Shown here: positions 48,166 through 57,189 of the stretch, in pieces | Layout of the letters: each line of letters starts with the position of its first letter | Position numbering within the stretch: position 1 is the stretch's first letter | Assembly (NCBI RefSeq): GCF_000173775.1 | Contig: NZ_ACCD01000003.1 | Span: forward strand, 124,001 to 188,000 | Length of the DNA: 64,000 nucleotides | Direction: 5' to 3' | Source of the DNA: Yersinia rohdei ATCC 43380 | GTDB taxonomy: Bacteria > Pseudomonadota > Gammaproteobacteria > Enterobacterales > Enterobacteriaceae | Notes under the pieces: model-generated | Database searches by the model: none | Seen by the model: the letters and a program-made list of their open reading frames with translations, nothing else | What the model was told of the DNA's origin: nothing | Made by a program: the position numbers and the translations under genes

Positions 48166-48886
48166 TTACAGCCTCAGTTATTATGCCTGTGCTATTTATC
48201 TCTATTGGTTAAATTACGTTTTCTTATATTAACTTCTTAGGATTTAACGTATTAATAATTGGTTAGATAGCAGTATTGTTAATTGTGTGTGTCAGTATTT
48301 GTCAGCGTTTGTCAATTTAACCTATCAGTGTGATAGTATTAATCACCTGACAGCATGACGAACAAACTTTCTTGTGTTTTTTAAGGTTCAATTAATTAGA
48401 TTATTATTGCATGCTATTATTTTTGGCTCAACTTCCTTTAAAAGCACATAATGAAAAATAGATTTAATATTTTATTTTTTGTTATAAAACAGTGCGTTAT
48501 GTTTTTTCATAAATGAATATTTAGGATTTTTGCCTGAACTTTACACTTGGTGAATTTATGATTATTATTATTTTAATTTTAGAAAACACTCTGTTGTAGG
48601 AATTTTCTCACAACCAATTTCCATATTTCTCTCTTAATTAATGGCAGTCCCCTTAATATCTAGTGTTATGTGATATATAATATGAGCTAAAATCTTAAAA
48701 GTGATAAAATCTAATAATTACACTTTCTCTTTTTAATTTACCTCACTATTATAAGTCCCAAGAAAATACGTATTCTCATTAATCGTATAAGACTTTACAC
48801 ATACACAGATATGCGTGTTTATATACATGTGCATACCTAAAATTTTTAAGACATAAATACAGTGTTGAAAGACCAGGATAAACAAC
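48166..48886. promoter_or_regulatory. Divergent control region between tssF and tssH
   Basis: A 721-base AT-rich region with no gene seen. It contains three copies of GTCA spaced exactly 10 bases apart, each followed by a T-rich half-turn (48291, 48301, 48311), and next to them a CTATCA-GTG-TGATAG palindrome (48322-48336). These could form a regulator site that controls both T6SS arms. No sigma-54 promoter was found by eye. Confidence 0.55.
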
Positions 48887-51544
48887 GTGGCTATTACGAG
48901 AAAAAACCTTTTCGGCAAACTGGATGCCACTCTTTTTAAAGGTATTGAAAGTGCAACGACAATATGTAAGTTACGCGGCAACCCTTATGTAGAGTTAATT
49001 CATTGGGTTAACCAGCTTTGGCATCAGGATGATAATGACCTTAAACAGATTGTTCGTTATTTTGCTTTAAACGTAGAAGTTATTGAACGCGATTTGGCCC
49101 AAGCTCTGGCTCGTCTGCCCACGGGGGCAACTAGCATCTCTGATTTCTCATACCATATTGAATTGGCAATTGAGCGAGCTTGGGTCTATGCCAGTTTAGA
49201 ATATTTAGATACACGCATTCGTAGCAGCCATCTGTTACTGGCGATGCTAACAAATATGGAATTACGTCGTGCATTTTTGGCGATTGTCCCAGAAATGGAA
49301 AAAATTCCACTGGAGCAATTAACCAGCGACCTGAGTTTCATTACGCAGGCTTCTCCAGAAGCGAGTGAAGCAGCGACAGATGGTAGCCCGATGTATGACG
49401 GCGCGTTACCGGGTGAAGCCAGTAATGCCATCGGCAATAAAAGTCATGGAACATTGGCTCAATACACTACCGACCTTACCGCTCTGGCGCGTGAAGGCAA
49501 GATAGACCCAGTGTTAGGGCGTGATCATGAAATCAGTACGATGGTGGATATTTTGCTGCGTCGTCGGCAAAACAACCCACTATTGACTGGCGAAGCAGGG
49601 GTAGGAAAAACCGCAGTTGTTGAAGGCCTGGCCTTGGCTATCGCGGCAAATAAGATGCCACCGGCATTGAGTCAGGTTAGCTTGTTGTCTTTGGATATCG
49701 TTGCGCTCTCTGCGGGCGCTAGCATGAAAGGTGAGTTTGAAGCGCGTTTGAAGAATGTGCTGGATGAAGTCATAGCTTCCGAACAACCTATCATTTTGTT
49801 TATTGATGAAGTGCATACGCTGGTTGGTTCTGGTGGTAATGCCGGAACGGGTGATGCGGCCAACTTATTGAAGCCTGCTTTGGCGCGTGGTCAGCTGCGA
49901 ACTATTGGCGCTACGACATGGAGCGAGTTTAAGCGACACATTGAAAAGGATCCGGCACTTACTCGTCGTTTTCAGGTACTCCAGATTGATGAGCCTGATG
50001 AGAATACTGCCATTTCGATGTTGCGCGGCTTGACGCCAGCTTTAGAGAAACACCATGGTGTGTGGATTATGGATGAAGCCTTGCAGGCGGCAGTTCGTTT
50101 GTCTCATCGCTATATTCCAGCACGCCAGTTGCCGGATAAAGCGATTAGCCTGCTTGATACCGCTTGTGCACGAGTTGCGGTAGAGCAATTCTCACAGCCA
50201 AAAGAGTTGCAACAGCTTATTTTCCAGAGTGAGACGGCACAAACCGAGCTTTCATCATTGGAAAAAGCCCAGCATTTTGGCAAAGAACAGGGTGATCGCC
50301 CGCAGCAATTGAAGGCTGCAATTATTGAGCATTCCGCTGCCGCAAGTGAGCTTGACCAGCGTTGGCAAGCCGAGCGTGAACTGGTTGCGCAGATAACCAC
50401 TACCAGAGCTGCGCTGTATGAACTTGTTTCTGAGCCAGCACCGAATGAAGAGCAACGTCAGAAGCATCAGCAGCAACTGGCTAAATTAGAAGAGCAATTG
50501 TCTCAAGCACGTAGAGCATTGCCTTTAGTGCAGACTGAAGTGAACGCAACTGTTATTGCCAGTATTGTTGCGGATTGGACGGGTATCCCAGTCGGACAAA
50601 TGCTAAAAGACGATATACGTGCGGTTATGGAATTACCGCAGCGTCTTGAAGAACGTGTTATTGGTCAGTCCCATGCATTAGTGCAATTGGGTGAGAATAT
50701 CATGACGGCGCGTGCGGGTTTGTCTGACCCAAGAAAACCGCTGGGTGTTTTTATGCTGGTTGGCCCTTCTGGTGTCGGGAAAACAGAGACAGCGCTGGCA
50801 ATAGCAGAAAGTATGTATGGTGGTGAGCAGAATATGATCACTATCAATATGAGTGAATATCAAGAGTCGCATACAGTTTCATCACTAAAAGGTTCGCCTC
50901 CGGGCTATGTTGGTTATGGTGAGGGTGGTGTATTAACGGAAGCAGTACGTCGTAAACCTTATAGTGTGGTGTTATTAGACGAAATTGAAAAAGCACACCC
51001 TGACGTGCATGAATTATTTTTCCAGGTATTTGATAAAGGTCAAATGGAAGATGGTGAAGGGCGCTTTATCGATTTCAAAAATACTATTTTGCTGTTAACC
51101 AGCAATGTGGGAAGCGACTTACTTAGCAGTTTGTTTGCTGATCCAGATACCGCGCCAGAGCAAGATGGAATACTGAGTGCATTACAACCTGAATTGCTAA
51201 AAGTTTTTCCAGCAGCATTTTTAGGACGTGTCACGGTAATTCCTTATTTACCGCTACAACCAAGTGCATTACAGCATATTGTAAGGTTGCATTTGGAGCG
51301 TATTGGCTCACGGTTGAAGTCGCAACACCAGCTGATATTGCAATATAGTGATGCGGTGGTAGAGGATGTTGTTAGCCATTGTTCGGTGGCAGAAACAGGT
51401 GCTCGGATGCTTATTCGTTATATTGAGCAGAATATTACATCACTCATCAGCAAGTTTATTCTACAGGAACAAAATATGATGCCAAATCAGATTGTTTTTG
51501 TAGATAAAGTTGAAAGTAAATTTTTAGTATCAATGCTTAACTAA
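48887..51544 (+). CDS. tssH: T6SS sheath-disassembly ATPase TssH (ClpV)
   Basis: An AAA+ ATPase of 885 residues that recycles contracted TssBC sheath. It has an N-terminal ClpN domain (residues about 8-150), a first ATPase with Walker A GEAGVGKT near 232-239, a ClpB-like middle region (about 400-510), and a second ATPase with GPSGVGKT near 626-633 and DEIEKAHPDVHELFFQVFD. The GTG start at 48887 (MAITRKNLFGKLD) fits the ClpV family. A fimbrial operon lies between it and tssB, which is unusual. Confidence 0.96.
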   Translation: MAITRKNLFGKLDATLFKGIESATTICKLRGNPYVELIHWVNQLWHQDDNDLKQIVRYFALNVEVIERDLAQALARLPTGATSISDFSYHIELAIERAWVYASLEYLDTRIRSSHLLLAMLTNMELRRAFLAIVPEMEKIPLEQLTSDLSFITQASPEASEAATDGSPMYDGALPGEASNAIGNKSHGTLAQYTTDLTALAREGKIDPVLGRDHEISTMVDILLRRRQNNPLLTGEAGVGKTAVVEGLALAIAANKMPPALSQVSLLSLDIVALSAGASMKGEFEARLKNVLDEVIASEQPIILFIDEVHTLVGSGGNAGTGDAANLLKPALARGQLRTIGATTWSEFKRHIEKDPALTRRFQVLQIDEPDENTAISMLRGLTPALEKHHGVWIMDEALQAAVRLSHRYIPARQLPDKAISLLDTACARVAVEQFSQPKELQQLIFQSETAQTELSSLEKAQHFGKEQGDRPQQLKAAIIEHSAAASELDQRWQAERELVAQITTTRAALYELVSEPAPNEEQRQKHQQQLAKLEEQLSQARRALPLVQTEVNATVIASIVADWTGIPVGQMLKDDIRAVMELPQRLEERVIGQSHALVQLGENIMTARAGLSDPRKPLGVFMLVGPSGVGKTETALAIAESMYGGEQNMITINMSEYQESHTVSSLKGSPPGYVGYGEGGVLTEAVRRKPYSVVLLDEIEKAHPDVHELFFQVFDKGQMEDGEGRFIDFKNTILLLTSNVGSDLLSSLFADPDTAPEQDGILSALQPELLKVFPAAFLGRVTVIPYLPLQPSALQHIVRLHLERIGSRLKSQHQLILQYSDAVVEDVVSHCSVAETGARMLIRYIEQNITSLISKFILQEQNMMPNQIVFVDKVESKFLVSMLN

Positions 51545-51727
51545 GTTTTTAATGGATATTAATACTGTTTTTTCTATGTTTTTATCCAATGAAATAATTA
51601 CTGTTTCATGTGAATGTGAAAAGTAAAAAAAATAGATGATATCTGTTCTTTTTTAGTGCGGATATTAGCTATCCATGTGTTTTTTAATTAATAATCTGTT
51701 TGGAAAGTAAACTAAAGGATGAATGTA

Positions 51728-52276
51728 ATGCGTAAAGTAAATCTGGCAGTATGTGCCTTGGCGTTGGCTATTTCTTCAACAGCTACTTTTGCCGCGACTA
51801 ATGGTACTGTTTCCTTCGAAGGTAAACTGATCAATGAAACTTGCCAGATTCAAACTGGTGACGAAGATATTCTGGTCATTCTGCCAACGCTTTCAACGGC
51901 GAGTTTGGATGGTGCTGGTAAAGAAGCTGGTTCTACTAACTTCACTATCTCAGTAGTTGATTGCCCAGCAGCAGTGACTGGCGTTGCTGCTCACTTTGAA
52001 GCAATCAATAGCGATGGTGTTAACCCAACGACGGGCAACCTGACCAACAGTGCAACTACTGATGCCGCAGGTCAGGCTGAAGTACGTCTGTATAACTTGG
52101 GTGATAGCTCTCAGATCCGTGTGGGTAACACTGGCGCAATGTTTAATGTGACCCCAGGTGCTGACGATGCTCCAGGTACAGCAACTATGTCCTATGCCGG
52201 TGGTTACTATGCAACAGCTGCAACCACTGCTGGTATTGTAAATGCTAAAGTTCAATACGTACTGGCATACAACTAA
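51728..52276 (+). CDS. Major fimbrial subunit (chaperone-usher pilin)
   Basis: A 182-residue type 1-like pilin. The signal peptide MRKVNLAVCALALAISSTAT ends near FAA. The N-terminal donor strand TNGTVSFEGKL is followed by INETCQIQ, whose Cys pairs with that in VVDCPAAVTG. The C-terminal strand ends VQYVLAYN with a penultimate Tyr. ATG 51728 is preferred to the ATG at 51719 because AAGGA at 51714-51718 then has a proper 9-base spacing. It is first in the fimbrial operon and probably the most abundant product, with a hairpin after it. Confidence 0.9.
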   Translation: MRKVNLAVCALALAISSTATFAATNGTVSFEGKLINETCQIQTGDEDILVILPTLSTASLDGAGKEAGSTNFTISVVDCPAAVTGVAAHFEAINSDGVNPTTGNLTNSATTDAAGQAEVRLYNLGDSSQIRVGNTGAMFNVTPGADDAPGTATMSYAGGYYATAATTAGIVNAKVQYVLAYN

Positions 52277-52299
52277 TTACCCGGTAGGGTGATAGGTTC

Positions 52300-52323
52300 G
52301 CGGCCCGATATTAATCGGGTCGC
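52300..52323 (+). other. Hairpin after the major pilin gene
   Basis: GCGGCCCGAT-atta-ATCGGGTCGC forms a 10-base stem (one G-T pair) 23 bases past the pilin stop, without a T tract. It may protect the pilin mRNA 3' end or act as a weak attenuator before the chaperone gene. Confidence 0.55.
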
Positions 52324-52425
52324 AATGCAAAAACTGATAATAACGTGCTGTTGGAACTGAAATAGCATCGACTGATAGTTTTGTACTACTGAGTTTTTAG
52401 CTCTAACTTATTATTTGGTAATGTG

Positions 52426-53172
52426 ATGTTTTATAAATCTATTATTTTATGTCTGTCGCTGATTGCTGGCAGTATCCCGACGCATGCCGCAATGACTATC
52501 AGTGGCACGCGGGTGATATTTCCTGCCGATCAGAAAGAAGTCAACATACGCACTAATAATAAAGGCGCGGAACCTGCTTTAGTACAAGTATGGGTTGATG
52601 ATGGAAGTAGTAATGCCAAAATTAATGATGTCACCATTCCCTTTATGGTCACTCCTCCTGTATTTCGTGTTGAGGGGGGGAAAGGGCAGAGTATTCGCAT
52701 GATTTACAATGGCATGGCATTGCCACAGGATAAAGAGTCCGTCTTTTGGTTTAACATGCTGGAAATACCGGCAGTCCAAAAAGAGGGCGGTGATAAAAAT
52801 AAACTCGAATTAGCTTTTCGTACCCGAATTAAAATTTTCTATCGTCCAACAACTTTAGACAGCAGTAGCTCACAACAAAAAGAAAAGCTGCAATGGGAAT
52901 TGGTTAACGATAGTCAAAAAGGCCAGGGAGTGAAAGTAACCAACCCGACACCTTATTATTTCTCCTTTGACTCAGGAAGTCTTACTGCGGGTGGAAAGAA
53001 AGTTGATCTGAATACAGAAATGTTGGCACCATTTTCAACATTAGTATTTTACCCTAAGAGTAAAATTTCTGGTGTTTCAGCCATGAGCTACAAGTTATTA
53101 AATGATTATGGCGCAGTGGTCGAAGAGGATTTGTCCTTTGCTCAAGGCAAAGGCAGCATAGTTAAAAAATAA
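52426..53172 (+). CDS. Periplasmic fimbrial chaperone (PapD family)
   Basis: A 248-residue PapD-like chaperone with signal peptide MFYKSIILCLSLIAGSIPTH ending near HAA. The first Ig-like domain contains TRVIFPADQKEVNIRTNNKG and FMVTPPVFRVEGGKGQSIRM. The ESVFWFNMLEIP motif and LAFRTRIKIFYRP follow. The conserved Arg and Lys that bind the subunit C-terminus are in place. GTG 52423 immediately before the ATG is an alternative start. It delivers pilin subunits to the usher encoded next. Confidence 0.92.
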   Translation: MFYKSIILCLSLIAGSIPTHAAMTISGTRVIFPADQKEVNIRTNNKGAEPALVQVWVDDGSSNAKINDVTIPFMVTPPVFRVEGGKGQSIRMIYNGMALPQDKESVFWFNMLEIPAVQKEGGDKNKLELAFRTRIKIFYRPTTLDSSSSQQKEKLQWELVNDSQKGQGVKVTNPTPYYFSFDSGSLTAGGKKVDLNTEMLAPFSTLVFYPKSKISGVSAMSYKLLNDYGAVVEEDLSFAQGKGSIVKK

Positions 53173-53272
53173 TAAAAATCTTCGTTCGCAAGGTGAGCAT
53201 ATCGGATAGGAATCTGAGGCTCTTACCATCAAATAGATGGTGATCAGTAGGGTGTTAAAGGGAGCTTTGCTC

Positions 53273-55948
53273 ATGAATCATTTTTATATGATGCGCTACT
53301 TGCAAAATAGAATTAATAGATTGGTGAAATTATCCTACAAATTTTTTCCGATATTTTTTGCCACGATTGTAACGACGATTTTCTTCATAAATAAGAGTGT
53401 TATTGCGGCACCATTAACGAATAAGAATAATGAGACTGAAGTTACAGCTGTTGAGTTTAATGCTGACTTTATTCACGGTGCAGGGGTAGATGTCGCACGA
53501 TTTATGAATGAAAACCCGGTGCCGCCTGGTGTGCATAATGTCACAGTTTTTATCAATGGTAAGATGAGCGGAAAGTATAATATTCGCTTCGAATCTGTTG
53601 CTGGTGAGTCGACTGCTGAACCTTGTTTTAAATTGGAACAGCTTGAAGAATTAGGTCTGAAATTTGAACTAGATGGTTCAACAAAAATCTCTGACGCAGT
53701 AAAAGAAGCAGCAAAAGATCAGTGCTACAACTTGAAAGGTTTAATTAAAGACAGCGGCACGCGTTATAACTCAGGGGACTTTGAGCTGTTAATCACTGTG
53801 CCACAGTTTAATTTAGTCAAAAATCCTCGCGGCTATATTAATCCTAGTTTGTGGGATGCGGGAGGGGCAGTCGGTTTCCTGGATTATAACAGCAATATTT
53901 ATAGCGTTTTTAATGGTAGTAACGACAACGGGTCAAAGTCGAATTCCTATATTGGTAATATTGGCTTAATTACCGGTGTCAATATTGGTGAATGGCGGTT
54001 ACGAAAACGTCTCAATACTAGTTGGACGAATACGGGCGGGATGCATACACAAAATTTGTATGGTTTCGCTGCTACGGATGTGACGTCGTTGAAGAGCCAG
54101 TTAACTATAGGTGACAGTGATACCCAAGGTAATTTGTTTGATAGTTTCGGCTTGCGTGGTGCTCAACTGGCATCAGACAACCGTATGTTAGCCGAAGGGA
54201 TTCGCAATTATTCTCCGGTGATACGGGGGGTGGCGGAAACCAACGCCAGAGTGACAGTGACTCAGCGTGGGCAGATTATTTATGAAACGGTAGTGACGCC
54301 AGGTGCATTTGAACTGAATGATATCGGCACCATGTCTTACGGTGGTGATTTAGAGATGACGGTGACTGAATCTGATGGCCGAAGTCGTAGCCTAAGAATT
54401 CCATTTTCAGCACCACCGATGTTGCTTTACCAAGGGGTTTCTCAGTTTGGTATTGCCGTTGGACAACTGAATGACAGTTCAGTAGATGCACACCCAGCTA
54501 TCGTACAGGGCGCATATCATTATGGTCTGGGCAATACATATACGCTGTATGGTGGAGCACAGTTATCCGAAAACTATACTTCGGTGGGGGTGGGTAATGC
54601 ATTTAATACCCCGATTGGGGGGATTTCATTTGATATCACCCACGCAAGAAGTGAATTGGCCGATGACCAGCGTTCATCCGGTAATAGTTATAAAATTGAC
54701 TATACAAAATATGTGGGTGAGACCGATACCAACCTGACCTTAGCGGCATATAGGTATTCATCCAAGGGTTTTTATACTTTTAGAGAAGCGAGTCTGGAGC
54801 ATTACGGCGGCACTACAGGTAACGACGATTTTGGTTTCCGTACCCGTAACCGTCTATCAGTGAATGTTTCACAGCGTGTGGCAGACAACATTGCGATTAA
54901 CCTGAACAGTAGTTTTTACAATTACTGGGGAGATCAGAATGACTCGCAGCAATATGCGGTGACTTTTAACCACTCGCTGAATTATTTCTCTTATGCGCTG
55001 ACAGCGATGCGAACCAGTAACAGCAGTAATAGCAGTAACGTCAGCAGTGATAGTAGTCGTGATTATCAAACGACTTATATGGCTTCTATTAGTATTCCGT
55101 TGGGGGGCAGCGTAACCAAACGGCCATTATTTAACTCGCTATATTCGATGGCTAGTCATGATGATGCAGGTAATACGCTGGTTCAGATGAATGCTAGTGG
55201 TAGCCAGGGTGACCAGAGTGAGCTTTCTTATGGGGTGGGTACCTCCTATAGCAGTCGGAGCGAAACTGCGTCAAGCAAGACGGTGACGGGTAATATGAAT
55301 TACCGGTCTGGAGTGGGCCAGTATGGAATGACCGCGTCAGCCAATAACAGTTCGTCTCGCCAATTATCGGCATCGGCGAATGGTAGCCTGGTCGCTCACC
55401 AAGGCGGATTGACACTGGGGCCGCGGCTTGGTGAAGCACCATTTGCTATCGTGCAGGCTGAGGGGGCGGTGGGGGCTAAATTATATAATGGTCGAGGGGC
55501 GAAGATTGATAGTCGTGGATACGCAATTATGCCGTCAATGACAGCGTACCGCGAAAATAAAGTCGCCATCGATTATAAAGATTTACCTAGTTCGGTAGAT
55601 ATACTGGAAAGTGAGAAGACGGTTATACCGAGAACAGGCGCAATGATTCCGGTCAAGATGAAAACTATTACGGGCAATCCATTGATGCTTATTATTAAGG
55701 ATGAAAATAATGAGTATCTCCCAATAGGGACAGATTTATTGGATGCAGATGGTGCGAGTCAGGGAATTGTTGGGCAAGGTGGGATGGCATTTATTCGCGG
55801 CTGGGGTCCAGGATCTCAACCACTGAATGTCATTAGGAATGAAGGTAAAGATAAATGCCGTATTCATTCTGGCACGGAAGCAAACACTAAAGCGAAGACA
55901 GAAAACACGCAAATAACGCAGTTGGAGGTTGTATGTCTTCGAGGCTAA
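53273..55948 (+). CDS. Outer-membrane fimbrial usher
   Basis: A PapC/FimD-type usher of 891 residues. The N-terminal region is long and hydrophobic (about residues 25-48). The chaperone-binding N-domain contains EFNADFIHGAGVDVARFM. A 24-strand barrel with a plug domain follows (SPVIRGVAETNARVTVTQRG is a signature region), then C-terminal domains ending with a Cys-containing GKDKCRIHSG. ATG 53273 has AAGGGAG upstream; the in-frame GTG at 53237 lacks one. The end overlaps the next gene by 16 bases. Confidence 0.94.
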   Translation: MNHFYMMRYLQNRINRLVKLSYKFFPIFFATIVTTIFFINKSVIAAPLTNKNNETEVTAVEFNADFIHGAGVDVARFMNENPVPPGVHNVTVFINGKMSGKYNIRFESVAGESTAEPCFKLEQLEELGLKFELDGSTKISDAVKEAAKDQCYNLKGLIKDSGTRYNSGDFELLITVPQFNLVKNPRGYINPSLWDAGGAVGFLDYNSNIYSVFNGSNDNGSKSNSYIGNIGLITGVNIGEWRLRKRLNTSWTNTGGMHTQNLYGFAATDVTSLKSQLTIGDSDTQGNLFDSFGLRGAQLASDNRMLAEGIRNYSPVIRGVAETNARVTVTQRGQIIYETVVTPGAFELNDIGTMSYGGDLEMTVTESDGRSRSLRIPFSAPPMLLYQGVSQFGIAVGQLNDSSVDAHPAIVQGAYHYGLGNTYTLYGGAQLSENYTSVGVGNAFNTPIGGISFDITHARSELADDQRSSGNSYKIDYTKYVGETDTNLTLAAYRYSSKGFYTFREASLEHYGGTTGNDDFGFRTRNRLSVNVSQRVADNIAINLNSSFYNYWGDQNDSQQYAVTFNHSLNYFSYALTAMRTSNSSNSSNVSSDSSRDYQTTYMASISIPLGGSVTKRPLFNSLYSMASHDDAGNTLVQMNASGSQGDQSELSYGVGTSYSSRSETASSKTVTGNMNYRSGVGQYGMTASANNSSSRQLSASANGSLVAHQGGLTLGPRLGEAPFAIVQAEGAVGAKLYNGRGAKIDSRGYAIMPSMTAYRENKVAIDYKDLPSSVDILESEKTVIPRTGAMIPVKMKTITGNPLMLIIKDENNEYLPIGTDLLDADGASQGIVGQGGMAFIRGWGPGSQPLNVIRNEGKDKCRIHSGTEANTKAKTENTQITQLEVVCLRG

Positions 55949-56535
55949 AAAGTCGTATTGTGGTGCTATTTATCTCGATTTCGCTTTTGCTGGTTGTGGC
56001 TTTTATAGCAGGCCAGCCCGCTCAGGGCGCTAGTTCATGTGCTGAGATGGTAGATTGTAAAATTCAGGTTTCATTTACTGGCGAGTATTTAGAAGATACC
56101 TGTGAAGTCAGTATTAATGATGGTTCATCTTCAGAGTCAGTTTTATTACCTACTTTGTCGACAACCGAATTAAAAATAGACCAAGCAGAAGCGGGTAAAC
56201 AGCAATTTCAAATTGCATTGAGGAATTGTCCGGTAAGCAGAACGGTAGCATTACGCTTTATAAGTGCAGGTGCCACAATACCGGATGCAACTACCGGGAA
56301 TTTACAAAATGAACTCGGTGACAATTTTAGCAAAAATACGCAAATAAGATTAAGTAAAGCTGCAGGGCAACAAATGGTAGTTGGCGATGAAAATAGTGTA
56401 CAGGAATATGTTATTTCCAGTTCAGGTGAAGATATTACTCACTATTTTTTAGCGAGTTATTATGCAAAAGGTACTAATACGGTAACCCCTGGGCAGGTTA
56501 GAACAACTGCAGGTATTGAGTTGGTTTATAAGTAG
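55933..56535 (+). CDS. Minor fimbrial subunit
   Basis: A 200-residue exported pilin-like protein with signal/anchor RIVVLFISISLLLVVAFIAG. The pilin pattern is KIQVSFTGEYLEDTCEVSIN, with a second Cys in LRNCPVSR and the C-terminal strand VRTTAGIELVYK. It shares the ETC/DTC...LPTLST layout with the major subunit, so the two are paralogues. It overlaps the usher gene by 16 bases. It may be an adaptor or terminator subunit. The tip adhesin is encoded on the other arm. Confidence 0.85.
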   Translation: MSSRLKSRIVVLFISISLLLVVAFIAGQPAQGASSCAEMVDCKIQVSFTGEYLEDTCEVSINDGSSSESVLLPTLSTTELKIDQAEAGKQQFQIALRNCPVSRTVALRFISAGATIPDATTGNLQNELGDNFSKNTQIRLSKAAGQQMVVGDENSVQEYVISSSGEDITHYFLASYYAKGTNTVTPGQVRTTAGIELVYK

Positions 56536-56641
56536 GGGGAGTACGGTTAAATTTTACTTTTTACATCTTATCTCTCCAATAGCGATTCAGGAAAATTATT
56601 TTCTGATGATATTTACAATATGTTTTGAATAAAAGGCACAT

Positions 56642-57166
56642 ATGGTTAGCAAAAGTAATTCCCAAAAGTTTATTGCTCGCAACCGAGCTCCGCGCGTACA
56701 GATTGAATACGATGTGGAAATATATGGTAGTGAGAAAAAAGTTGAATTGCCATTTGTAATGGGCGTCCTGGCTGATTTATCAGGTAAGCCTCTTGAGCCG
56801 TTACCTTCAGTAGCAGATAGAAAACTGCTTGATATCGACATCGATAATTTCGATGAGCGTATGAAGGCAATGAAACCACGCGTTGCATTCGCTGTAAAAA
56901 ATACGCTGACCGGTGAAGGGCAGTTGATGGTAGATATGACTTTTGAGAGTCTTAATGACTTTTCTCCAGATGAAATCGCTAAGAAAGTCGATTCTCTGTC
57001 TCAATTGTTAGATGCCCGTACTCAATTAGCTAACTTGCAAACCTATATGGATGGCAAGGCTGGTGCAGAAGAATTGGTAATGAAACTTCTTAAAGATAAA
57101 TCATTACTGGCAACACTGGCATCCGCGCCGAAAGCAGAGCAATCCGCTGTTGATGCTCAGCAGTAA
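56642..57166 (+). CDS. tssB: T6SS contractile sheath small subunit TssB
   Basis: A 174-residue protein that forms the sheath with TssC. It contains SNSQKFIARNRAPRVQIEYD at the N-terminus, the signature ELPFVMGVLADLSG, and FDERMKAMKPRVAF with the following helical C-terminus. It is 106 bases downstream of the fimbrial operon and 23 bases before tssC. Confidence 0.96.
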   Translation: MVSKSNSQKFIARNRAPRVQIEYDVEIYGSEKKVELPFVMGVLADLSGKPLEPLPSVADRKLLDIDIDNFDERMKAMKPRVAFAVKNTLTGEGQLMVDMTFESLNDFSPDEIAKKVDSLSQLLDARTQLANLQTYMDGKAGAEELVMKLLKDKSLLATLASAPKAEQSAVDAQQ

Positions 57167-57189
57167 GATTGATTAAGAAGAGAAGAATA

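Noticed and set aside
48166-48886. Sigma-54 promoter for the T6SS
   Set aside because: No TGGCAC-N5-TTGC-like sequence was seen upstream of tssF, tssH or hcp.
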